NCBI RefSeq assembly: GCF_014356525.2
Contig: NC_052518.1
Span: 5,064,162-5,128,161 of the forward strand
DNA from: Nilaparvata lugens
Taxonomy: Eukaryota > Arthropoda > Insecta > Hemiptera > Delphacidae
DNA: 64,000 bases
Reading direction: 5' to 3'
The notes below the pieces were generated by a model. That model saw only the letters and a list, made by a program, of their open reading frames with translations, ran no database searches and was not told where the DNA came from. Positions within the stretch are counted from its first letter, which is position 1; each line of letters opens with the position of its first letter. The translations under genes and the position numbers were made by a program. Shown here in pieces: positions 21,263 to 33,364 of this stretch.

Positions 21263-22935
21263 TTGTCAATAAATCCAGTAGAACCAGCTAGAATAACACA
21301 ACAATCCACAATCCAGGTCTAAACCAACAATGAAGGTCCAACAATGGAACCGGAAATGGCAATATTTAGGCTATTCAAATTTCACAAAAAATATAAATTC
21401 TTCATTATTTTCAAAATAATCAATTTCATTTTATTCGTCGATAAAATATATAATTAATGATTAAAAAATATATTTTTATAATTAAAATAATTTTATTTTG
21501 TTGATAATTATTTGTTAATATTAATATTATATTTCTATATTGTAGAAATACACATTGATCATACAGATGCTCTGCAGAGGCTCTGCCAAGGCTCTGGCAG
21601 ACGCTCTGCCAAGTGCCAACGTAACGAAGCTAGAGAATGATATTGCGCTATGTGCTTTGTCGAATGATAGACAAGGATAGCAACACCAATGTTGATAAAA
21701 TACTGCCATTATGAAACCTGAACCACACTATTATAGATCTACTACTTATTACCTGCCTATTGCTGTTGATTAAATTAATTTCTCTATATTTTCTATTGAA
21801 AGATGAGTCGGGAATGTGACAATATTAATTTATACCCATTCTTTCATTCCTATCTATTAGAATTCAGGATTGATTTAATGAATATTATTGTAGTTTATTT
21901 GAATATTATTGTGATACGGTACCATAAAGTACCGTTTTATCTGTTTTAATGGAAATGATAATTAGCTAGTTCTTACTTTTGATTCAAGGCCGAAATCCTT
22001 GTCTGTCTGTTAGTATGTTTTACAATAGCTTTTGAACGATTTGATCAATCAGCTTCAAATTTTGAACATATATCCATTGAACCATTTCACAGATCAAGTT
22101 GGTTGGAAAACGAATTTTACCGATTTCTTCGTTCATTTAGTCAAAAGAAGATAGACTCTAAAAATATCAATGTGTATTCTATAGCTATAGATGCAATAAT
22201 CACGAGACAAGAAATTATTGTATTATGTTATAATATTGTGAATTGATTCCAAATTTTGACTCAAATTAATGTATTACCTTTCAATTAGATGCCAAGTTAG
22301 TGAAGATTTATGAAGAAATTCTCGATAAATCCAGAAGAACCAGCTAGAATAACAAAACCATCCAGGTCGAAGGAGCACAATAAACCAACAATGGAGAGTC
22401 GGACCGGAAATGCCAATATTTATCCAAATTTCACAAAAAAATATTAATTTTTCATCATTTTCAAAATAAATAATTTTATTTTATTCGTCGATAAAATATA
22501 TATTAATGATTAAAAAATATATTTCCATGTTGAAGATAATTTATTTTTATTAATATAACACTGGAAAATGGCAATAAATTCCAATTTCACAAAAAATATT
22601 AACTGTTCATTATTTAGAAAATGATCAATTTCAATTTATTCGTTGATAATTTTTTTTCTAAATGATTGAATAATATATTTCCATGATTCAGATAATTTAT
22701 TTTGTTAATATTAATTATATTTCTACATTGTAGAAATACACATTGATCATATTATATCAGCATATCAGACGCTCTGCAGAGACTCTGCCAAGGCTCTGGC
22801 AGACGCTCTGCCGAGTACCAACGTCAGCCAACGTAACGGAGCTAGAGAATGATGGCACTATGTGCTTTGTCGAATGACAAGGATAGCAACACCAATGTTG
22901 ATAAAAAAATGTCATTATGAAATTTGAACCTCACT
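21263..22935. repeat. Direct duplication of about 0.5-0.6 kb
   Basis: About 21263-21730 and 22330-22930 match in order: the CCAGCTAGAATAACA region, the TTATTCGTCGATAAAATATA region, the run of GCTCTGCNNAGNCTCTGCCA, then the right end of a GTGAGGTCC-type MITE (GCTTTGTCGAATGA). The interval between is unique. This is a local segmental duplication. Confidence 0.75.
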
Positions 22936-23211
22936 ATAGGTCAACTAGTTATTAGTACCTGGCTATTGATTGCTGTTGATTGAATTAATTATGAAGAGTC
23001 ATATCGTCTTATGTTATATTGTGAATTGATTCCGAATGGAGATTCCAATGGAACAGCTAATAGAATCAGCGGCATTTTTTTATTAATAGATTAATAATTT
23101 ATAAATTCATTAGATTTAATAATTCATTGAACGTTTATGTTGTATAAACACTATGGAGGCAGATGAATTAGATAAACTAATCTATTTCACTATCCAAGAC
23201 GAACTGCTATA

Positions 23212-23552
23212 GTCAGGTCCACCTTTTATAATGACAGTGTTTGATTAGCAATGGTATTGCTATCCTAGTCTATCATTCAACAAAGTGGATAGCGCTATCT
23301 CTTTCTCGCTTTGCTCTGTTATCAGATCGTCTTTCAACAATGTAGAATTAATATTTCTTAATTATGAAAATTCATCATGAAATTATTAAAAAATAGAATT
23401 GGTTATTTTGAACGAGGATTAAAAGTTGATATTACATCAATAAACCTGCATCACCTATCGTCTATAGAGGCATTGACAAGACAGAGGATCGGCAACGTTT
23501 TTCTCCTATCTTTCTCCACTGTCATTATAACGTGGACCTCACAATAGTTGAT
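23212..23552. mobile_element. GTGAGGTCC-type MITE, uninterrupted copy
   Basis: About 340 bp, with GTCAGGTCCACCTTTTATAA at the left and the inverted TTATAACGTGGACCTCAC at the right. It is the best full-length example of the family here and carries no gene. Confidence 0.85.
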
Positions 23553-24238
23553 AATCCGTTGTGAACTTTTTTTGACGACACTGCAGTTTAATAGTTTTTA
23601 TTACCGTAACTATTAAACTATTAAACTAGTTTTTATAAACTATTATTCAGAAATTAGACTGTAGTGTCGTCAAAAATAGTTCAGAAACGAATCAGATCGA
23701 AGATTATGTGTGTTAAACAGAAATATTAACGTTTTTAATTTGAAACAAGTTTCATAAAAAATATAGTGTCATTTGATTTATTCTTATTGAGTGCTCATCA
23801 CTATCAGTCATAAGTGCATTGTTTGTTGTTTGAAGTTGCAATTGGCTAATGAAAGAAATCCTGTAAAGTGTAACAAGTTTCATGAAATTATAGTGTCATA
23901 AATTGTGTGAGTGCTTTATGCCTTGTTTACGGTTGAACAGTGGACTTACTGTCGTCTAGTGTGGTCAGGTGATGGGCTGAGGGGCTGAGGGGGTGAGGCT
24001 ATGATGTAGAGGGTCTGAGGAGGTGAGGAGGAGATTACGAGCGGAGGTGGTCAAGAGTTGAGCAGTGTCCCGTCTGTTAAATTTAGATCATTATGACCCT
24101 GAGTCGAGAGAGACAGTCTATCGACATCAAAATAATCGTCTTCCGTGTCAGAATAAAAGTCCACGTTACAATCGACCCGAAAATTAACAGACAATCAGAT
24201 CAATTACTAAGATCGTGAGAGTGAGATAATAAGACCCG
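23553..24238. other. Non-coding DNA with an inverted repeat
   Basis: CTGCAGTTTAATAGTTTTTA near 23580 is answered by inverted copies near 23620-23670, a small foldback of about 100 bp. A GGGGCTGAGG-type minisatellite lies at 23970-24030. No gene was found. Confidence 0.5.
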
Positions 24239-25173
24239 CTTGCACAACAGCCGGTTAAATTTTAACCGTGATTAATTCCACGAGAACCAATCATAGAAGC
24301 CTTTTCTGATTATTATTATTATTTATTTTTATTATTATTATTATTATTATTTTTCATCCACTGACCTCCTATAAAAGGGGTATTTGGACTTGTCAATGTC
24401 GTAAGTCAATAAAATACAGAACATAAATACATAAATGATAAGTCAATATATATTTTTTTCTCTCCAAACCTTATCTCGACGCTCGTAGTTTAGAACATAA
24501 TAGGCACATGAAAAGTCAATACATTTTTTTTCTATTCTCTCTAAACCCCATTTCGACACTCGTAGTACTCTCTGAACTCTTCATTGAGTACGCGCATATG
24601 GACAGCAGCTCCTTCTTTAATTGATCTCTGAATTTTGTACCAGTCATTTCTTTTATATGAGCTGGCAATAAATTATACAACCGAATACCAGAACTCCTTA
24701 CACCTTGCTCATACATGGTTGTCTGGTGTGTGTCGTCTCTTAGTTGTTCCTATATTTTGTTGGGTATTGATGGAATGTTCCGCCTGTATTAATTCATGTA
24801 GATTTTTCTTAATGAAGCAGATTGTTTCGAAAATATATAGGCTTGGGAATGGGAGAATTTGAAGTTTTTTGAAAAGGGGGCGACAACTTGTTCGAATTGA
24901 TTCTCCCATCATCACTCTCAATGCCCACTTCTGCATTCTGAACACCTCAACTACGCAGCTTGATTATCCCCAAAAAATAATGCCGTAGGTCAGGTGTGAG
25001 TGAAACAGTGCGAAATAAACACTTCTAAGAGCCCTGGAGTCCAATAAAGCTTTCAAATTTCTCAGTACGAAAATTGCTGAGTTCAGTTTGTTTTTTTTTT
25101 TTGTTTTTTTTTTGTTTTTGATTGGTTCTCGTGAAATTAATCACGGTTAAAATTTAACCAGCTGTTGTGCAAC
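24239..25173. mobile_element. TIR element interrupted by a LINE fragment
   Basis: The ends are inverted copies of about 55 bp: TTGCACAACAGCCGGTTAAA at the left, with GATTGGTTCTCGTG and CAGCTGTTGTGCAA at the right. The TIR part alone would be a small MITE. Its centre is filled by reverse-transcriptase remnants and T-rich runs. Confidence 0.75.
24500..25090 (-). pseudogene. LINE reverse-transcriptase remnant
   Basis: Two minus-strand frames hold the jockey-type thumb and tail: MFRMQKWALRVMMGES (24945 downward), then GVRSSGIRLYNLLPAHIKEM (24716 downward). A preceding piece resembles SYGIIFWG. The frames are offset, so the copy is frameshifted as well as 5'-truncated. Confidence 0.75.
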
Positions 25174-25530
25174 TGGCCTGAGTGTAAACTATAAAATATT
25201 TCAAGACACAAGAAAATATTTCTACACACTTCCCCTAGCCCCTTAGCTGAACAATCATGTGATATGGATATTATTGAGCACTTTTCTCGACAAGTAATCT
25301 GATATTATATAGGCATGCTCTGTTATTATTTCACCGTTGATACTTGTATGTACTATAATTATCATAGAGAACATATAGCGTAAGTATGAGTTGTATCTTG
25401 CATCAGTTGTCTCAGACTATAGTGAGGTCCACGTTAAGCAGGGAACCCACAATGCCGTCACCGTCAGGCCCCGTACGGCACCGACCGTCACCGTTGCGTA
25501 CCGGCAACATTGCTTTGCATTGTTTTAAAC

Positions 25531-26360
25531 CAGTGGTCGCCAAACAGTCGATCGCGAGCCACCGGTAGCTCGTGGGGTAGTTTTTGGTAGCTCACAGAAT
25601 GTTTTTGGTAGATGCTCATGCAAAAGAATGTCGTCCACTTTGAATATAAACACTTTCCCAGTCTGAAGAAAATCAATGACGAGAAAAATCCTCCATAGCA
25701 CCGCAGCAATAACAAAGAACGTACGTTACAATCCTTTCAGACTTGAGACGACAGTTTGATCAACGATTTCAAGATTTTAAAAGCATATCAAATGCAGAAG
25801 ATTTTGCAGCTTGTGTTGTAGAACATTTTGGTGGAGATCAGGCTTCAGTTGAAATAGAATTTGTCGATTTTCAAAATGATCTGTCTCTCATATCACTTTC
25901 TCCAACTATATTGGCACCAAAGAAAAATATTCAAATATTATTCAAGTTGCATTGCGGTTGAAAGCCATGTTCAGCTCTACTTACTTGTGTGAAGCATCCT
26001 TTTCAAGTATGAAATTCATAAAAAATCTATATAGGAACAGACTGACTGATGAAAATTTGGACAACTGTATCAGAATGGCGGCTACAACGTACACTCCAAA
26101 CATCAAGAAAATACTTGATGACCAAAAAAGAGTTCCACTGCTCTCATTGAAATGTACATTTCAACTTTTGTTATACGTTTTGCTATGATATAAGTAGATT
26201 TAAACTTTTCAACACTGGAAATGTATCTTTATGGGCAATAAAGGTGTGAAAATTTCATTTTGCGTACCGTACTGTCTTCAGTCTAATATTCCTTGGTAGC
26301 TCACTTGAAGATTTATAAATGATATTCTAGCTCAAAGGCTCATAAGTTTGGCGACCATTG
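25531..26360. mobile_element. hAT element nested in the Harbinger-like element
   Basis: The ends CAGTGGTCGCCAAAC and GTTTGGCGACCATTG are flanked by the perfect 8-bp duplication TTTTAAAC (25523-25530 and 26361-26368). At 830 bp it retains only the 3' end of a transposase gene. Confidence 0.92.
25743..26188 (+). pseudogene. hAT transposase C-terminal fragment
   Basis: Two plus-strand frames remain. The second (25952-26188) encodes the hAT dimerisation region: STYLCEASFSSMKFIKN then RNRLTDENLDNCIRMAATT. The first (25743-25961) holds the preceding linker with QASVEIEFVDFQNDL. They are in different frames and the DDE core is absent. Confidence 0.85.
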
Positions 26361-26562
26361 TTTTAAACGAACGGCAACCCACTATACCCGTCCGTCACCG
26401 GCCACGACCGTGTCCGTCAGTCACCGTCGGCCACCATTGCTGTTTGGGGCATTCTTGCCGGATAACCGGTCCGTTTTTTCATCATTCTTCCAGTCGACAT
26501 TCAACTATGAGTGAAGTCACATCGCCAGTGTTTTGTTGTAGTGCGCCTTTGTTCTGTGAGCG

Positions 26563-26960
26563 ATGAGTACGGACGAAATGTTGATAGAGGCTATTAGCAT
26601 AGAGAAACGGTAGCATAAGTAGATATCCCATGGTATAGGGCGTTTATGTCGCAACTTTTTGCGATAGTTCACGTAGTTATTTCCTATGCAGCTGTGTGAC
26701 GCTGGTAGTCTCTCAAATTGTGCCGTTCATACACTATCACCCCAACAAAATGGTAAAAATTGACAGTAATCGGCTTGAGATAACAGTAGAAGTTGTGACA
26801 TAAATTCCCTATACCATGGGATATCTACTTACGCTATTGTTTCTCTATGTTATTAGGGAGTATCCCTTCCTGTATAATACTAGTGATAATAGTTATCACG
26901 ACAACAGGAAGAAAGATAATGCTCGGCAGGAAATCTCAGTAAAGTTTGATACCATGTCAG
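26563..26960 (+). pseudogene. MADF-domain exon of the Harbinger-like element, split by a MITE
   Basis: The ATG at 26563 starts MSTDEMLIEAI. The MITE at 26598-26849 interrupts the arginine codon, and the frame resumes with EYPFLYNTSDNSYHDNRKK and ends with a GTAAGT donor after 26960. IEAIREYP and the following spacing match MADF (Myb/SANT-like) domains, the DNA-binding partner protein of PIF/Harbinger transposases. The MITE would prevent normal expression. Confidence 0.8.
26598..26849. mobile_element. CATAGAGAAAC-type MITE (252 bp)
   Basis: CATAGAGAAAC and GTTTCTCTATG ends; inner arms continue as AGTAGATATCCCATGGTATA. It is flanked by CTATTAG and TTATTAG, a 7-bp target duplication with one change. 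Removing it restores the flanking MADF frame, which confirms the borders. Confidence 0.9.
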
Positions 26961-27152
26961 GTAAGTTATTTACAAATATTATTCTGTAAGCGAAATTATG
27001 AAATCAAAGTTTTGGCCGTTTGACAAATCACACGATGATGCGAAAGGGCTCAAATTAAAGGTCTTGATCCCAGGGACCGACTGACAAATGATGAAATTCA
27101 CCATATTCGTTTCTTCTTCTGAAGATACCTTTACCTTATACCTTACTTTAAC

Positions 27153-27278
27153 TTACCTTACCTTACCTTTACCTTTACCAGTACCTTTCCTATGCTTCCT
27201 CCGTTTCTGTATCTCTTCTTCTTCAGCAGATGCTGCGGCTATTACTAGCAATTCCTCCTCGTCTGATGAACTCTCCAT
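27153..27278 (-). pseudogene. Harbinger transposase N-terminus
   Basis: Read on the minus strand, the frame starts MESSSDEEELLVIAAASAEE and continues EEIQKRRKHRKG, the acidic then basic opening typical of HARBI1-like transposases. It runs into an AAGGT microsatellite and stops after 41 residues. The nuclease domain is deleted. Confidence 0.7.
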
Positions 27279-27905
27279 CGCAACTGATGCATTTCTTCTG
27301 GTTAGCTCCGGTTTCTGACGGAGCTAACCAGACGGGCAAGTGGGTTATCGCCGGAAAAATGACGGTGAAGGCGGCGACTGACGGTGTCGGTCGGTGCCGG
27401 ACGGCGCCTGACGGTGACGGCATAGTGGGTTCCTGCTTTATAATGGCAGTATTTGATTGCCATTGGTGTTGCTATCCTTGTCTATCATTCGACAAAACAG
27501 GTACCACTATCCTATTCTAGCTCCGTAACGTTGCTAGACTGTTTTTTAACGATTTAGAAATATGGTTGATTAACAAAGTATCTTATCTCAATATTATGAA
27601 AATCTATAATTTAATCATTGAAAAATATATTTTCTTGGTGAATAAGATAGAATTGATTATTTTAAATAAGAATAGAATAGAAAGAATGCTTTATTATTCA
27701 AGATAACACAATAGGCTACAAACACGCATTTACTGCTTGATCAGACAATCGCAAGCCAGGTATTCTAAACAAGAATGAACAGTTAATAAGTAAACATCAG
27801 ATATACCGGTATCATTTAAAGAAGGCAGTAGCAAGGCAGAGGATCGGCAACGCTGTTTTCTAACCTTTCTCCACTGCCATTATAACGTGGATCTCACTAT
27901 ACTAA

Positions 27906-28055
27906 GGGCCGTTTGCACAGTAAAAGCTTGAACTGAATTTAATCAGCTGGTGGCTTAAACTCAAAATGAATCTCATTATAACAAATGATACTTGATACGG
28001 ATTTAATCTAGTTTTAAATGAAATTTAGTTTAAACTGTCAATGTGCAAACAGCCC
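27906..28055. mobile_element. MITE with GGGCCGTTTGCACAG ends
   Basis: This is 150 bp, with inverted ends GGGCCGTTTGCACAGT and GTGCAAACAGCCC, flanked by TAA on both sides. The 3-bp TAA duplication suggests a Harbinger-type MITE. A longer relative is at 51654-52630. Confidence 0.85.
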
Positions 28056-28099
28056 TAAGTAGTAACATCACCAAATCATAATAGAACAGTCCCAATCGT

Positions 28100-29110
28100 T
28101 TTATGAATAAATGAATAAATGAATTTATTTCCTCCTCAAATTACAAATTACAAAAGTAGAAATTAAATAGTATCTTGGAAATTATACTGATCACGTATCC
28201 AGTTGTGTGATCAGATAATCAAAGTAAAATTAACAAGGTAAAAACATTATCAACTTAAATAATAAATAATAAAAATAAAAATTAACTTGTATGAAAAAAT
28301 TAAAAATAAAAGCTGTGAGTCTAGTCTAGGTGATTAAGATTGCTAAAACAATACTGAAACTACTGCCTGTAGCGCATGAGATAAAAAAACAAATAAATTG
28401 AAACAGCCCAGAAAACCAAAAACTGGAATAAATGAAATGCATTTAAATGTAATAATTAATATAATACCGTACATGCCTCAATGGAATAGTGATTCAATTG
28501 AATAATAATATTTTTATGAGAATGGTGCCGTTGAACAATGCTAGCTCAACCTGCACCATTATCTAACAACATTTCTAACCATCCATACGTCGTTCACTGT
28601 AAATAACCAGCTCTTTGCTCTCTCACAAAAGATAATATAGGAATCACACCTTCTCAATTCAATTGGCAATTTATTGTAAATATAAGGTCCTAAGTACATA
28701 AACGAGTGCCTAAAAATTTCCCTGCTCACCTTTGGTGTCCTACACAGTAGCTGGTTGACGCTTCTCATATTGTAATAAAGATTTCCCGTACCACAGTTTC
28801 CGCTTTTCAAATAAAACAATTTTAAAACTTTAAAAACGAATAAATTTTGGATAGGCATTATTTTCAAATTCACATACAAAGGAAAAGAACTCTCTCTTAC
28901 ATTTTTAAACATTATCAATCTTATATAATGATTCTTGGTTATTCTTAACCTATTAATAATAGTTTTAAAAGTTCCACCCCAACATACCAAACCATACTGT
29001 AATTGAGAGTGTATGAGAGCATAATACAATGTTTTCATTAGCTGCTCATCGCAGATGCTTCTCAGGAAATAGAACTTTCTTATTGCTCTTCTAACAATAT
29101 GGTCACATTA
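28100..29110 (-). pseudogene. Jockey-like LINE, 3' half with tail
   Basis: The minus-strand frame 29038-28559 encodes a reverse-transcriptase thumb and tail (MKTLYYALIHSQLQYGLVCW, later SFMYLGPYIYNKLP). A TGAATAAA repeat tail at 28100-28127 marks the 3' end. The active-site domain is missing. Confidence 0.85.
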
Positions 29111-29464
29111 TCAATGTGTTGGCTAAAATACTTAGCAAAAAAAAACAGCAATGAATTACGAAGCAAGAGATCCACGGGACAGATTGTTTACACTTTACAG
29201 CTGAACCAATTAAGAATCGAAACCAGCTGGCTGCATTACAGCAAATTGGTGGAACGTTTCTACTCTCATTATGAATGCTAATAATAATTTACATGCTCAT
29301 TAACGGGCGGGAAGACGGACTTTTTAATATTGGCTATCTAATTTTTTAACTTTTTCAAGTTAGAAATAATCCAAGCAATCAGCTCGCTGCAGTCGCCTTA
29401 TCAAGCTCGACCCAGTCTGCACGAAGCACATTGAAATTACATCATCATACTTTATATATTAATG

Positions 29465-30287
29465 CAGTGGTTCTCAAAGTGTGGGGCGCGACCCCCAAGG
29501 GGCGCGATGGATGCTCAGGGGGGGGGGCGCAAAGCTTGATTGGAAAATGTTTTAAATTTACTTCTAAAATAATTACGATAAGCAACGTTCCTATTTTTGA
29601 AATTACATGTGAGTAATTTTTACTCATAAAATATTTATATCAACCGTATTGTCAAATTCAAATCCTCAATCAATAGGTGCTCTCTCAACATGATAGAAAA
29701 AGAAAACTTCATTCACCTCCAAGGTGACTTTGCTCTTAAAATGAAGTTTGAAGAATATTCTCTTACATCCCTCTGGATTGGTGTGCAAAAGGTACACTCA
29801 ATTTTGAGTAAAAAGGCATTGAAGATATTGACTCCATTTATCCGTGTGAAACTGGGTTTTCTGCTCTAGCTGACATGAAAAGTGAATATAGATCAAGACT
29901 GGATGTGACCCAGGAACTTAGAGTAGCGTTATCGGAGCTGACACCTCGTTTCAACAAACTCTGTGCGAAAAAACAAGCTCGATAAAACTGACGCTCTTTA
30001 TATTGTTAATTTCTATGAGAAACAAAAATATCAACTATGTACTATAGTAGCTGTAGTACCTGAATAAATTATAATTGTTTGTATAGAATTTGTTGTTTTA
30101 TTATGATTGAAACTATTGCAACATTGGGTTATGTATAGAATGTGAAACTAAATAGATATTGAGTGTAAAATATGTAGGTATATACGTATATGTACAACAT
30201 TTACAGTGTATGTTTTATACATGTAGGGGGTCCAGCTTACAGCTGAATTATGCAGGGGGGACTTGAAGTAAAAAGTTTGAGCCACTG
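29465..30287. mobile_element. hAT element with 8-bp duplication
   Basis: It begins CAGTGGTTCTCAAAGTG and ends TTTGAGCCACTG, flanked by TATTAATG on both sides (29457-29464 and 30288-30295). The length is 823 bp. Around 29690-29990 a broken frame resembles the ZBED-type hAT C-terminus (CETGFSALADMKSEYRSRL), so it derives from a coding hAT by deletion and point changes. Confidence 0.92.
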
Positions 30288-30544
30288 TATTAATGTATAA
30301 ATGTTTGTCATGTTCAATCATATAAGATGAAAACATAGCCGATAAAAATCCCTCTGTGCCCTCTTGGATTCCCTAGCAGAGAGCTTTGCAGGATATTCAA
30401 CAAATAGAACCTCTCAGCGTGAGACGCTCCATCGTTGATTTGATATTCTTGTATATTATAATGGGGCTGTTTAACAATTTCATTGATTCTCCTGAGCTGC
30501 TGGCACAATATTTGCTACATCTTACTCATATCGAGGAGATCTCT

Positions 30545-31945
30545 TTTTTACTTTCCTTGCCCTAATACCATAGGTAAGGAAAGTATTGCTTTCCAAAAAA
30601 AATTAAGGTACCCCAATTTCAAGTTTTCTATACGTTTCAAGGTCCCCTGAGTCCAAAAACATGATTTTTGGGTATTGGTCTGTGTGTGTGTGTATGTGTG
30701 TATGTGTGTGTGTGTGTGTGTGTGTGTATGTCTGTGAACACGATAACTCCATTCCTAATTAACCGATCGACTTGAAATTTTAAACTTAAGGTCCCTATAC
30801 CATGAGGACCCGACAATAAGAAATTCAATAAAATTCAATTCAAGATGGCGGAAAAAATGGCGGATAATTACTAAAAAACCATGTTTTTCACGTTTTTCTC
30901 AAAAATGGCTCTAACGATTTTCTTCAAATTTATATCATGGATAGCTATTTATAAGCCCTATCAACTAGCATAAGTCTCATTTCTGGGAAAATTTCAGGAG
31001 CTCCGTAATATTCTTGAGAAAAATGGCGGAAAATGACTAAAAAACCATGTTTTTCACGGTTTTCTCGAAAACGGCTCCAACGATTTTCTTCAAATTTATA
31101 CCATGGATAGCTACTTTCAAGCCCTATCAACTGGCATAAGTTTCATTTCTGGAAAAATTTCAGGAGCTCCGTAATATTCTTGAGAAAAATGGCGGATAAT
31201 GACTAAAAATCCATGTTTTTCACCGTTTTCTCGAAAACTGCTCTAACGATTTACTTCAAATTCATACCATGGATAGATATTCATAAGCACTATCAACTGA
31301 CATGAGTCTCATTTCTGGAAAATTCCATGAGCTCCGTAATATTCTTGAGAAAAATGGCGGATAATGACCAAAAACCAGGTTTTTCACGGTTTTCTCGAAA
31401 ACGGCTCCAAAGATTTTCTTCAAATTCAAGCCATTGGTAGCTATTCATAAGTCCTATCAAATGACATGAGTTCTTTCCTTGGAAAATTGCAGGAGCTCCG
31501 TAATATTCTTGAGAAAAATGGCGGATAATTACTAAAAAACCATGTTTTTCACGATTTTTTCAAAATAACTTGACCGATTTTTTTCAAATTCATACTCTGT
31601 ATAGTTATTTATCAGCTCTATTAACTGGCATGAGTCTCCTTTCTGGGAAACTAATGGGGGGTCCACCCCATCCTTGAGAAATGGACTTTGTAACCTCCTT
31701 CTCGTGCATGAGGTAGGTAGGTAGAGCAGTTCATAAAAAGAACACATAGTCGAGATATTTCATCTGTAGAACAGCTGTTTTGACGACTTTAAAAAATGAC
31801 GACTAAAAAATCATTGAATTTCACAATTTACACAAAGGAAAAAGTACTCTGAAAACAATTATATATACACATATACAAAAGTCAGATCGTAGTTTCGAAT
31901 ATGAGCAAGGAAAGTTGTGTGAGTGTACCACACCAGATTTTTCAA
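30545..31945 (+). repeat. Family Z repeat, long copy with internal subrepeats
   Basis: It starts ACTTTCCTTGCCCTAATACC, which pairs with GGTAAGGAAAGT just downstream, and ends GTGTGAGTGTACCACACCAG. Between them are a GT microsatellite (30685-30730) and about five tandem subunits of 110-160 bp, each with TTTTTCACGGTTTTCTCGAA and ATGGATAGCTATT. There is no coding capacity. Four other copies are at 38229, 46354, 49097 and 49827. Confidence 0.88.
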
Positions 31946-33364
31946 TTTAAAGATAATAATGATAGGTCATTGAACCACTTTTTCTCCCCCTTGAACCGTT
32001 TTCCTTGATTATTCAATGCTGTTGCAAGTTTTCTTGATGTTCGTGAAAAATGAATGAATTTTAGATAGAAGATTTTTATTACAAACTAGCAGGTAACCCA
32101 TGCTCCGCAAGGCTGCAATAAAAACTTGAAAAACTGAAAACGTAATGAAATCTTGAAGACTTGAAAATAGGCCTATAACCACAGTATACATACAGTATGG
32201 AAACTTGGCTAGTACCCTGGCGCAAAAATCCGCCATCTTGTTAGGAAGCGCCGCATTGTAATAGTATTGGTGTAGTTTCGGATCACTTTAATGATCCGGA
32301 TCAATTGATCTCGTTCACTGCCACGAGCCAATCAGAAGACCAGGATTGGAACTTCCTAAGGTCACTTGACGTGTCTAGTATTTGCGCCATGTAAAAAGCA
32401 TTGGTTAGATTGGCGTTTTATTGACAGTTTCCATTCTGTACCTATTCTGTGCTATAACCATCCTTGGTAAATAAAGAATCTATATGCAAAATTTCAAAGT
32501 TAATCAGTTGAGTTTTGAGTAGTTGAGACATGATGATGCGTCAAACATAATTTCCCTATCCCGTACGTTTATAAGCCAGTTCTTTCCTTTATTATATTAT
32601 AGATTGCAGTCAACCAACTGCTGGATTGCCACTGTATAATAATTATTTCAAATATCCAATGAAAGTTATATAGAAAAGCTAAGGACTGCTGCTACTGCAA
32701 ATTTTGACCGAAGAACTAAATGGCAGAAAAAATTTGAAGAATTAAACTATCCAGAATTAGACATGATTTATCAAACACCTTCTTTCGCTTACACTAAAGG
32801 GGCGTTTACATTAGTCAAGCTTCCTTGAATTCAAATTTTCTTGAAGTTTGTGTGAAATTAATGTATTCTGCAAACTTGCAGTCAAGTTTACAAGAACAAA
32901 AACTTGAGTCCACTATAGCAATATAGACCCCTCTTCATGTTTTGTAGAGGTTGAACATTTTTGACTTTTCGATTAATCTTGAATCTTGAAGGTACTGTTA
33001 TGGAATTCACACATGTTTGTGAGGAGGAACAGAGATGGGAACAAATAGAGGGAGACAGAGTGATGAGAGCCAGAACAATGGGGCAGTGAAACCCTGGCTG
33101 GACGATTGACAGGTCTATAGGACAGAGTCACCTCTTCTGTTTACAACCCTAGGGGCTTCTGAAAGGGACTGGCTACTTCTGGTTTGTTTTTGTGTGGATG
33201 ATAGAGAAAGGACGACCCTTCATCCTTCTGGATTGTTTTGGAATAGAAACGTTATGGTATATATTTATAGAGGGATCGCTTGCCTATAGAGAAGTCAGTG
33301 ATAACCAAGAAGAAAGTGAGAGTATGCAAGACGTTTAGTGGTAAAGGTGTATCAGCCAACAAAT
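31946..33364. other. Non-coding DNA, nothing identified
   Basis: No exon was found. A weak pair of inverted ends (GGCGCAAAAATCC near 32219 and TTTGCGCCATG near 32382) could be another small TIR element. Confidence 0.45.

Larger units (their letters stand above)
25437..27437. mobile_element. PIF/Harbinger-like DNA transposon, degraded
   Basis: The ends are inverted repeats of about 32 bp: AGCAGGGAACCCACAATGCC at the left, complement of GGCATAGTGGGTTCCTGCT at the right. They are flanked by TTA, the usual three-base target of this superfamily. It carries the start of a MADF-type gene on the plus strand and the start of a transposase-like gene on the minus strand, the classical two-gene layout. 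Both are truncated. A hAT element and a small MITE are inserted inside it. Confidence 0.85.
25420..27900. mobile_element. GTGAGGTCC-type MITE split by a Harbinger-like element
   Basis: The left end GTGAGGTCCACGTTA stops at 25436 and the MITE resumes at 27438 with TTATAATGGCAGTATTTG, running to TATAACGTGGATCTCAC at 27900. TTA is present on both sides of the insertion. Confidence 0.85.
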
